Positions 1-5,890 of a stretch of DNA of 5,890 nt are shown here, piece by piece. The DNA is from Bacteroidales bacterium. GTDB taxonomy: Bacteria; Bacteroidota; Bacteroidia; Bacteroidales; JAOZMU01. The stretch lies in the NCBI GenBank assembly GCA_029934165.1, contig JAOZMU010000240.1:1-5890 (forward strand), in the 5' to 3' direction. Position numbers and translations under genes: made by a program. Under the pieces are notes generated by a model. The model worked only from the letters and a program-made list of their open reading frames with translations. It was not told the origin of the DNA and searched no databases. Every line of letters begins with the position of its first letter. Within the stretch, counting starts at the first letter, position 1.

Positions 1-137
1 TCCAAAATCGGTAAAAAGTGTAAAGTTTATTTTTGTTATATGAAACATGCCAAGAATTGTCTTATTAAAATAATGACAAAAATGTTGATTATATTTATAC
101 ACTAACTTAATTACTAAATATATAACAAGTAAAGCCT

Positions 138-1190
138 ATGTTTATTTTAAATTCTAATCATTCAAAACAGAGTGATTTGCAAAAACCAGCATTTTTCTGG
201 ATACAAGATACCCCTTTTGGCAAGGAAGTTTTTCTTGCGTTATACACAAAACAATGTGCATGGAAAAAATGCACGTTTTGTACCTTAGGCACGGTTTCCT
301 CCCCCGAATTTGTGGAGATGGAAAATGTATTAATACAAGTAGTTAGTTCTTTTACTTATGTTACGAGCGTTGATAGAGAAATTGTACGCAGGTTTTTTTT
401 GTCGAACAACGGAAGTATTTTTGATGAAAGTACTTTGACAAATGAAACGCTAAAACAGATTTGTTACGAAATTTTCAAAACCTTTCCAAACATAGAGAAT
501 ATAGGCTTTGAGACGCGAATAGAATATGTGAATCATCAAAATATCTCGGAATTGCAAACTTATTTATTTTCCATTGTCGAGTATTTCAAAAAAACAGGAA
601 GTAGAACTACCGGAAAGAATTTAAGTTTAAGTATTTCAATAGGTTACGAAACTCACAATTCGTTTTTACGCAATGATATTTTGCAAAAAGGATATTCGTC
701 GGATAAAATTGACAATTTTTACAAAATGTGTTCTTCTTTCGATAATGAGCAAGTGCAGGTTATTTGTGATGAATATGTGATGCTCAAACCTTGTCCTAAC
801 TTGTCTGATGACGAAGCAGTTGAGGAGTGTGTTCAGAGTATTCTTTATTTGGAGGAGATGAGTAAACTTTATTCACTTCAGATGCTAGTACGTCTTAATC
901 CTACGTATGTTGCCGTAAATTCTGAACTTGAACTGGCTTTTGATAAAGGCGAATTTGTTCCACCAAAAATGATAAATATTGTGCAAGTGCTTCAAAATCT
1001 GCATAATAAAATTAACATTCCTTTATTTATTGGTTTAAACGAAGAGGGATTAGCTGTAAAAAAAGAAGGAGCAAGTTTTAATAGGAATACAAAAACGGAT
1101 AAACTGATTTTTAAGGCATTAGAGCAGTTTAATAGAACTCAAAACTATCAAGCTTTATTTGACGCAGTTGGGTATTTACCGTCAGAATAA
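138..1190 (+). CDS. Radical-SAM protein, RaSEA/COG1244-like (archaeosine-type), bacterial homolog of unknown role
   Basis: The 350-residue product has a three-cysteine cluster C40-x4-C45-x2-C48 (CAWKKCTFC), read as the [4Fe-4S]/SAM site, with spacing one longer than the classical CX3CX2C. Further blocks match, from memory, the RaSEA (TIGR01210, COG1244) family: NNGSIFDE at 90-97 (family SGSFLD), FETRIEYV at 124-131 (family ESRPEYV), GYETHNSFLR at 169-178 with LQKG at 182-185, KPCPNLSDDEA at 217-227, LNPTYVAV at 253-260 and GEFVPPK at 271-277. In archaea RaSEA works with ArcS to convert a lysine adduct of preQ0 in tRNA to archaeosine. Bacterial members have no role I know of, and no ArcS-like gene is visible here. 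No signal peptide or membrane segment is seen, so it should be cytosolic. The start is fixed by an in-frame TAA at 123-125, with no other start codon between. No Shine-Dalgarno is seen. Family assignment is fairly sure; function is not. Confidence 0.8.
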   Translation: MFILNSNHSKQSDLQKPAFFWIQDTPFGKEVFLALYTKQCAWKKCTFCTLGTVSSPEFVEMENVLIQVVSSFTYVTSVDREIVRRFFLSNNGSIFDESTLTNETLKQICYEIFKTFPNIENIGFETRIEYVNHQNISELQTYLFSIVEYFKKTGSRTTGKNLSLSISIGYETHNSFLRNDILQKGYSSDKIDNFYKMCSSFDNEQVQVICDEYVMLKPCPNLSDDEAVEECVQSILYLEEMSKLYSLQMLVRLNPTYVAVNSELELAFDKGEFVPPKMINIVQVLQNLHNKINIPLFIGLNEEGLAVKKEGASFNRNTKTDKLIFKALEQFNRTQNYQALFDAVGYLPSE

Positions 1191-1218
1191 AAAATAATTA
1201 ACAGTAAAAGTTTTATGT

Positions 1219-2052
1219 TTATCGTAGTGCTTCGCTTAGCGATTCCTCGGTTACAGAACTGTCTTGCTCGCGTTTCGTAGAAAATGTGTTGTCAAGGCTT
1301 TTTAGCAATTCGTCTGCCGAAATATTTGTACGAATTACGCCAAAACGAGCAGTAGAAATATTTCCCGTCTCCTCAGATACTATTATTACGTAGGCATCTG
1401 TTATTTCGCTTATGCCTAGAGCTGCTCGATGACGTAAACCGAGACTCTTAGACAGTTCTGTGCTTTCGGAGACAGGCAAAACACACGCCGCCGCCAGAAT
1501 TTTATTTCCGGTAATGAGGATTGCACCATCGTGTAACGGGCTGTTTTTGAAGAAAATAGTTTCCAGTATCCGACATGTTGTGTCGGAGTTTATTACATCG
1601 CCAGAAGGCATGTAAGCATCTAGTTTTGAGTCTTTTGAAATTACAATTAACGCTCCAGTTTTTGTTTTCGCCATGTTTTTACACGCCTGAACAATCGGTA
1701 GGCAATCTAATGATGAGCTAGAATCCGTAATAAAATACGAAAATAGGTATTCTAACGTAAAATTCCTTTTAGAAAAATACCTCGTTCCAATCAAGAAAAG
1801 GAAACGGCGAATTTCTTGGTGAAAAACGATAAGTAAGGCGATAACCCCAACTCCCATTACTTGTCCAAGAATGTTGGAAAGAAGTTGCATATTTAGAGCT
1901 TTCGCAATAAGCCAAATTAGGTATGTGGAAAAAATACCCACGAAAATATTTATTGCTACCGTCCCTTTTATGAGCATATATAGTTGATACAAAAGAAATG
2001 CTACAAGTAATATGTCAATAATATCTAAAAACCGAATATTCAGAAAACCCAT
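1219..2052 (-). CDS. cdaA: Diadenylate cyclase CdaA (membrane c-di-AMP synthase)
   Basis: This enzyme condenses two ATP into cyclic di-AMP, a second messenger for potassium/osmolyte balance and cell-wall homeostasis. The 277-residue protein has the CdaA (DacA/YbbP) layout. Three hydrophobic segments lie at about 10-28, 34-52 and 60-78, then the linker FHQEIRRFLFLIG (77-89), then a cytoplasmic DisA_N cyclase domain at about 110-242. Both catalytic signatures are intact: DGA at 175-177 and RHR at 207-209 within LGLRHRAALGISE. KTGALIVI (131-138) and SEETGNIS (226-233) are also typical. The Ser/Glu-rich tail after about 255 looks disordered. The start is decided by a TAA codon directly before the ATG. 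The partner gene cdaR/ybbR, often next to cdaA in Firmicutes, is absent, and so is folP, which I recall beside cdaA in Bacteroidetes. The gene converges on the radical-SAM gene and lies 246 bases beyond tgt, so it may have its own promoter. Confidence 0.95.
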   Translation of the reverse strand: MGFLNIRFLDIIDILLVAFLLYQLYMLIKGTVAINIFVGIFSTYLIWLIAKALNMQLLSNILGQVMGVGVIALLIVFHQEIRRFLFLIGTRYFSKRNFTLEYLFSYFITDSSSSLDCLPIVQACKNMAKTKTGALIVISKDSKLDAYMPSGDVINSDTTCRILETIFFKNSPLHDGAILITGNKILAAACVLPVSESTELSKSLGLRHRAALGISEITDAYVIIVSEETGNISTARFGVIRTNISADELLKSLDNTFSTKREQDSSVTEESLSEALR

Positions 2053-2298
2053 TTACGTAAGTTTAAGTGCTGATAAATAATGCTCAAAAATTAAATTATG
2101 TGGCTATAAGTAGGTGCGTAAAAGCAGATGATACTTTTTTTATTGTTGACTTGAAGATAAACTACATATTATTTTTGATAAATAGCACTATGTGTTAATT
2201 TAATATTAGAACGAAGGTTAAATTAACATTTACCATTATTTGCTGTTTTTCAGTCAAATCGTAAATCATTATCTCAATATTAAAAAGTGCAAGGCAAC
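2053..2298. other. Intergenic region tgt-cdaA
   Basis: This 246-base AT-rich gap separates tgt from cdaA. It holds the terminator candidate at its tgt end, the 11-bp inverted repeat, and a 24-codon open frame on the - strand at 2195-2269. I found no good match to the Bacteroidetes promoter (-33 TTG with -7 TAnnTTTG at proper spacing) and no Shine-Dalgarno before cdaA. A promoter for cdaA is expected here because of the gap length, but I cannot place it. Confidence 0.5.
2193..2228. repeat. Perfect 11-bp inverted repeat between tgt and cdaA
   Basis: TGTTAATTTAA (2193-2203) is repeated in reverse complement as TTAAATTAACA (2218-2228), separated by 14 bases. It lies 141 bases upstream of the cdaA start. 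It has no T-run on either side, so it does not look like a plain terminator. It could be a dyad operator, an attenuator stem in the cdaA leader, or a chance product of AT-rich DNA. The pairing is direct observation; any regulatory role is inference. Confidence 0.4.
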
Positions 2299-2323
2299 TT
2301 ATAGTCGTGTTGCCATTTTTTTT
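2282..2323. terminator. Candidate terminator hairpin at the tgt 3' end
   Basis: GGCAAC (2293-2298) and GTTGCC (2309-2314) form a perfect 6-bp stem with a 10-base loop that contains the tgt stop codon. On the + strand the stem is followed by A and eight T (2316-2323), a good intrinsic-terminator shape, although no + strand gene in the window points into it. On the - strand, which carries tgt, the stem is followed by TTGCAC and then TTTTT, a weaker tail. It could act in both directions. The stem is short and overlaps coding sequence, so part of the pattern could be chance. Confidence 0.35.
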
Positions 2324-3429
2324 ACCTTCATATCTTTCCATTTGCTAAAGTCGCCAGTCTCAATATGTTGGCGTGCTTGTTCGACAAGTTGGAGATAAAA
2401 AGCCAAATTATGAATGCTTGCTATCTGGGCTGCAAGACGTTCATTTGCAACAACTAAGTGCCGCAAATATGCTTTAGAATATGCTTTGTCCACAAACGAA
2501 GTTCCATTTTCATCAATGGGCGAAAAATCATTTTCCCATTTTTTATTTTTTATATTTATTGTTCCTTCCGAAGTGAAAAGCATACCGTTACGTCCATTTC
2601 TCGTAGGCATTACACAGTCGAACATATCAACACCTAATGCAATGCCTTCCAGTATGTTAATAGGTGTTCCTACGCCCATGAGATAGCGCGGTTTGTCTTC
2701 GGGCAGAATATTATTAACTACTTCTATCATTCGGTACATGTCTTCGGCAGGCTCGCCTACGGATAAACCACCAATGGCATTTCCCTCTCTGCCATACGAT
2801 GCAATAGTTTCCGCCGATTCAATACGTAAGTCTTTATAAACGCTACCCTGAACAATTGGGAAATAAGTTTGCGAATAACCGTATTTTGGCGAAGTATTAT
2901 CAAAGTGTTTAACACCACGAGCCAGCCATCTATGCGTAAGTGCTAAAGAGTTTTTTGCATATTTATAATCGCACGGATAAGGAGTACACTCATCTAGTGG
3001 CATCATTATATCTGAGCCTATAATTCGCTGGGTATCAATTACATTCTCTGGAGTAAAAACATGTTTAGAACCGTCGATATGAGAGCGAAAAGTTGCTCCT
3101 TCTTCAGATAATTTTCGATTATCTGACAACGAAAAAACCTGATAACCACCACTATCCGTTAAGATTGGGAGTTTCCAATTCATAAATTTATGCAATCCAC
3201 CAGCCTGCTCCATTATCTCCATTCCGGGACGTAAATATAAATGATAGGTATTTCCCAAAATAATCTGAGCTTCAATGTCTTGCTCAAGCTCGTGTTGGTG
3301 TATTCCTTTTACAGAGCCGACAGTTCCAACTGGCATAAAAATTGGCGTTTGAATTTTCCCGTGGTCGGTTGTCAATTGTCCGCGACGTGCTTTCGAGGCA
3401 GCATCGGTTTTTAATAAATCAAATTTCAT
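2299..3429 (-). CDS. tgt: tRNA-guanine transglycosylase (queuosine pathway), zinc-cysteine-less form
   Basis: Tgt exchanges guanine-34 in the anticodon of tRNAs for Asp, Asn, His and Tyr for preQ1, a queuosine precursor. The 376-residue product is full length. The general acid/base Asp is D92 (DSGG), the substrate-recognition block is LDEC at 145-148, the base pocket is GGLSVGE at 220-226, and the nucleophile is D271 (FDCVMPTRNGRNG). C148 and V224 match bacterial preQ1-type rather than eukaryotic queuine-type enzymes. Counting from the conserved His (H340, IHN), the three zinc cysteines are replaced by G309, S311 and D314. I recall the same replacement in Bacteroides Tgt, so it looks like a lineage trait rather than decay. 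The start is fixed by an in-frame TAA at 3433-3435, two codons upstream. The rsh stop is only 24 bases upstream, which suggests an rsh-tgt operon. No Shine-Dalgarno is visible. Confidence 0.96.
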   Translation of the reverse strand: MKFDLLKTDAASKARRGQLTTDHGKIQTPIFMPVGTVGSVKGIHQHELEQDIEAQIILGNTYHLYLRPGMEIMEQAGGLHKFMNWKLPILTDSGGYQVFSLSDNRKLSEEGATFRSHIDGSKHVFTPENVIDTQRIIGSDIMMPLDECTPYPCDYKYAKNSLALTHRWLARGVKHFDNTSPKYGYSQTYFPIVQGSVYKDLRIESAETIASYGREGNAIGGLSVGEPAEDMYRMIEVVNNILPEDKPRYLMGVGTPINILEGIALGVDMFDCVMPTRNGRNGMLFTSEGTINIKNKKWENDFSPIDENGTSFVDKAYSKAYLRHLVVANERLAAQIASIHNLAFYLQLVEQARQHIETGDFSKWKDMKVKKMATRL

Positions 3430-3453
3430 AAATTAATATTTACGTTGTAATGT

Positions 3454-5676
3454 TTACTTTGACCTTGTAATTTTTTGAATTTCAGGTAGTTTGCTTAGAG
3501 CTTTGATAAGTCTATCCAGTTGTTTGGTATCTTTGACAATTGGTTTAAGCACAATTTCGAAGCGGTTTTTTACTAATTGAGATGCACGTATTTCTTTCAT
3601 CTCAATCTTCCATTCCATAGAGATAATTTCCGAAATACGATTAATAATACCCACACGATTTGTTCCAGTGATTTTTATTGTCGGTACAGGTATTTTTGCA
3701 TCATCAACACGATTCCATGTCAAATCCATCATTCGATATGGGTAGTTTTTTTTCATATCCGAAGCATTTGGACAATGTATCTGGTGAATTTTAATTCCCT
3801 TATTCACAGTAACAAAGCCAAAAATTTCATCGCCACGCATTGGATTACAGCATTTTGCAAAATAATATTCCAATGTTTTGTCAATATCAAGCAAGTCGGA
3901 TTTTGGTGTGGTACCTTCCCTTTTTTGTGGCGCAATTGGTTGAGTTACAACTTGTTTACTCGTAGTTGTGGTTAAAATCCGTTGAATCAGCCCCATATTT
4001 ATATGCCCCATACTTATTTTAGCGAAGAAGTCATCTTCGGTTACGCTAAAATGACTACATAATTTACGAATATTGATTGTGCTAAACTCAAGTTTAAGCA
4101 TTTTAAATTTCTTCTTGAGAATAACTCGTCCATTTTCTGCCTCTTTCGACGATTCTTCGCGAACAATTTTACGTATTTTGGTTTTAGCCTTCGATGATTG
4201 TACGTAGCTAAGCCACTCGCGCTTAGGCGATTGTTTTTTAGAAGTCAGTACTTCAACTTTATCTCCATTACTGAGAATATATTTCAAACCAACATTTTTG
4301 TTTCCAACACGTGCGCCTGTACAGTGTGTACCAACCTCAGTATGAATTGAAAACGCAAAATCAAGGACTGAAGAGCCAGTGGGGATTTTACGTAATTCAT
4401 CGCGAGGAGTAAAAACAAAAATTTCCGGTGGGTGTTCAATTTTTTGAGCGCGCTGAGTAAAATACTCATCCAGCGATTTGTGCGAGCGATTCTCCAAAGT
4501 ATTACGTATTTTTGCCAGCCAATTGTCGTAACTAACGTCTTTGTCTTCCTTTGCATCGCCTTTTTTGTACTTCCAATGTGCTGCCTGCCCATTTTCGGCA
4601 ACATCGTCCATGCGTGTAGTACGTATTTGTACTTCAAACCAACGGTTCAATTCTTCGCAAAAAACAGTAGTGTGCAATGATTCATATCCGCCACTTTTGG
4701 GTGCCGAAATCCAATCGCGTGTTCGCTTAGGGTTTGGTCGGTATAAATCTGTTATGTAAGAATACACTTGCCAACATTGAGCTTTTTCCTGTGAGGGAGA
4801 TTTGAAATTTGAATTAAGAATAATACGTATTGCAAAAATATCATACACACCATCTACGCCAATTTGCTGTGCTTTCATTTTGACCCAAATAGATGAAATA
4901 GCTTTAGTTCTACTTTTAATTACAGTGCTTATTTCGTTGGTTTTTAAGCTATTGCGTATTGGTTTTAGAAATATCTCAATAATTTCGTTTCTTTCCTTTT
5001 CGGAGTTGCGCAATTGTTCTTCAATTTGCCGATAAACGACAGGCTCAAGGTAACTCATTGACAGGTCTTCGAGTTCGGATTTTATGTTGTATAAACCTAA
5101 TCTGTGAGCTATAACAGCGTGAGAATCATAGGTTTCGCGAGCAATTTCGAGACGCTTACTTTTTTCTATTTCGCCTAATGTACGCATTGTTCCGAGTCTA
5201 ATTGCCAATCGAATTAAGATTGAACGAATATCTGTCGCAACGGTAAGCAGTAGTTGAAGGAAATTCTCGGATTGTAGAGCTAACTTGTTAGGTTTCACTC
5301 GCATGCCAGCATTTGTGCCTAAGGAATTGCCAGAAATATTTCCGCTTCTGATTTTGGAAAGTTTGATTAAACCCTCAATAATTTCCGATACGGATTTTCC
5401 AAATTTAGCTTCTACTATATTTAATTCAACAAATGAACTTTTTACCGGACGGTATAGTAATATTGATAGTAATGAAGTTTGGCGCAAACTCATTTGCTGA
5501 GTAGCTATACGCGAAATTATTACTGCCTCGGATAAGTATTTTTGCTTAATTTTTTCAGCCGGTATTTTTTCATCGTATAACTTAAATGCTAAATTAAGAA
5601 GTGAAATATCATAGTCTTGTGTGGATTCTTTGAATAAATTTTCGAGAATTTGCTTGCTGGCAATTATTGTTTCCAT
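3454..5676 (-). CDS. relA: RelA/SpoT-family (p)ppGpp synthetase with degenerate hydrolase domain
   Basis: This RSH protein transfers pyrophosphate from ATP to GDP/GTP to make (p)ppGpp in the stringent response on starved ribosomes. It has 740 residues, the usual long-RSH length. In order: a pseudo-hydrolase region (about 25-200), synthetase domain (about 235-372), TGS (about 418-478), helical region, Cys-rich region with C609-C610 and HQIHC (631-635), and a C-terminal ACT domain (about 664-740). Synthetase residues are intact: RTK 256-258, D279 in YDIFAIRI, YESLHT 331-336 and E348 in EVQIRT. The hydrolase site is gone: the usual LLHDVVEDT reads LLYRPVKSS (73-81) and RLADRLHNM reads RLAIRLGTM (156-164). 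RTRD (318-321) fills the RFKD/EXDD position with a basic pattern. A second RSH or a small hydrolase elsewhere should remove (p)ppGpp. The ATG is the only plausible start, since TAA lies 14 codons upstream. The symbol relA is by function; the RelA versus Rel lineage is unresolved. Confidence 0.93.
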   Translation of the reverse strand: METIIASKQILENLFKESTQDYDISLLNLAFKLYDEKIPAEKIKQKYLSEAVIISRIATQQMSLRQTSLLSILLYRPVKSSFVELNIVEAKFGKSVSEIIEGLIKLSKIRSGNISGNSLGTNAGMRVKPNKLALQSENFLQLLLTVATDIRSILIRLAIRLGTMRTLGEIEKSKRLEIARETYDSHAVIAHRLGLYNIKSELEDLSMSYLEPVVYRQIEEQLRNSEKERNEIIEIFLKPIRNSLKTNEISTVIKSRTKAISSIWVKMKAQQIGVDGVYDIFAIRIILNSNFKSPSQEKAQCWQVYSYITDLYRPNPKRTRDWISAPKSGGYESLHTTVFCEELNRWFEVQIRTTRMDDVAENGQAAHWKYKKGDAKEDKDVSYDNWLAKIRNTLENRSHKSLDEYFTQRAQKIEHPPEIFVFTPRDELRKIPTGSSVLDFAFSIHTEVGTHCTGARVGNKNVGLKYILSNGDKVEVLTSKKQSPKREWLSYVQSSKAKTKIRKIVREESSKEAENGRVILKKKFKMLKLEFSTINIRKLCSHFSVTEDDFFAKISMGHINMGLIQRILTTTTSKQVVTQPIAPQKREGTTPKSDLLDIDKTLEYYFAKCCNPMRGDEIFGFVTVNKGIKIHQIHCPNASDMKKNYPYRMMDLTWNRVDDAKIPVPTIKITGTNRVGIINRISEIISMEWKIEMKEIRASQLVKNRFEIVLKPIVKDTKQLDRLIKALSKLPEIQKITRSK

Positions 5677-5890
5677 GCCGATTGTTTCAATTGGAAGGTT
5701 CTGTAAATAAGTGTATTATGCTAAAAAAGAAAAGAAGCATACATTTCATTTTATCCATGATGTAAGTACTTATACAAAAGTTCTTATGCTTTTTATTAAC
5801 CTAAGTTGCTAATAACCAGCTTAAACGTTTCATAAAAATAGGTCTTAGACTGGGGTGTTAATAATTAGCTATTTTTAGCTCTGTTAAATC
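5677..5890. other. Non-coding region upstream of the RSH gene
   Basis: This AT-rich stretch runs from the RSH start codon to the window edge. By position it should hold the promoter of the rsh-tgt pair. Visible structures are weak: a 6-bp inverted repeat TATGCT/AGCATA (5717-5722 and 5736-5741) around a polypurine loop, AGCTA-TTTT-TAGCT at 5867-5880, and a 23-codon hydrophobic open frame on the - strand at 5687-5758. No convincing -33/-7 promoter pair and no tRNA were found. Confidence 0.4.

Noticed and set aside
28..35. TATTTTTG, matching the Bacteroidetes -7 element TAnnTTTG upstream of the radical-SAM gene
   Set aside because: No TTG -33 element is present at the right distance in bases 1-27, and such 8-mers are frequent in AT-rich DNA.
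393..400. Run of eight T inside the radical-SAM gene as a possible phase-variation tract
   Set aside because: The frame is intact across it and the run encodes family-typical residues (FFLSNNGS); eight T is not unusual at this base composition.
1191..1242. Terminator between the convergent radical-SAM and cdaA genes
   Set aside because: TCGC-TTA-GCGA (1232-1242) is only 4 bp and has no T-run on either side; TAAAAGTTTTA is a loopless AT palindrome.
2254..2262. TACGATTTG on the - strand as a promoter -7 for cdaA
   Set aside because: The gap inside the motif is one base too long and no -33 TTG lies at a workable distance.
4284..4637. 117-codon open frame on the - strand inside the RSH gene, plus several + strand frames across tgt and rsh
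   Set aside because: They overlap well-supported genes in other frames, show no recognisable domains and have odd composition, so they are shadow frames.
5775..5782. AACTTTTG on the - strand as a -7 element for the RSH gene
   Set aside because: One mismatch to TAnnTTTG and no proper -33 element upstream at the expected spacing.
5792..5817. Near-repeat TTATTAACC / CTAATAACC with a 17-base period upstream of the RSH gene
   Set aside because: Only two imperfect copies in AT-rich DNA; too weak to call an operator or repeat array.

Overview
The window is AT-rich and holds four complete protein-coding genes. One lies on the + strand at the left, and three lie on the - strand filling the rest. I see no tRNA, rRNA, insertion sequence, prophage gene or CRISPR array. 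The best lineage guess is Bacteroidota, probably Bacteroidales-like. The tRNA-guanine transglycosylase has the form I recall from Bacteroides, including loss of the three zinc cysteines. No start codon has a clear Shine-Dalgarno sequence, which is usual in that phylum, and the base composition is compatible. I could not run a database search.

Layout: 1-137 is AT-rich leader DNA. 138-1190 (+) encodes a radical-SAM protein with a clear resemblance to the RaSEA / COG1244 family, whose archaeal members make archaeosine in tRNA. It converges, with a 28-base gap, on 1219-2052 (-), a membrane-anchored CdaA-type diadenylate cyclase that makes c-di-AMP. A 246-base gap (2053-2298) follows, with a possible terminator hairpin at its tgt end and a perfect 11-bp inverted repeat in the middle. 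Next are tgt (2299-3429, -) and a RelA/SpoT-family (p)ppGpp synthetase (3454-5676, -), separated by only 24 bases, so they are probably co-transcribed as rsh-tgt. 5677-5890 is non-coding as far as I can see and should hold the promoter of that pair.

How the genes relate: the - strand carries two second-messenger synthases, for (p)ppGpp and c-di-AMP, on either side of a tRNA wobble-modification enzyme. The RSH protein keeps its synthetase, TGS, Cys-rich and ACT regions. Its N-terminal hydrolase domain has lost every HD-site residue I can align, so I read it as a synthetase-only enzyme. Its synthetase loop nevertheless carries the basic (RXKD-like) signature normally linked to bifunctional Rel enzymes. 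The RaSEA-like protein about 1.1 kb from tgt is the least understood gene here. A shared role in 7-deazaguanine tRNA chemistry is possible but unproven. I do not see a clear-cut novel multi-gene system; the points worth a second look are at the level of single proteins and intergenic DNA.
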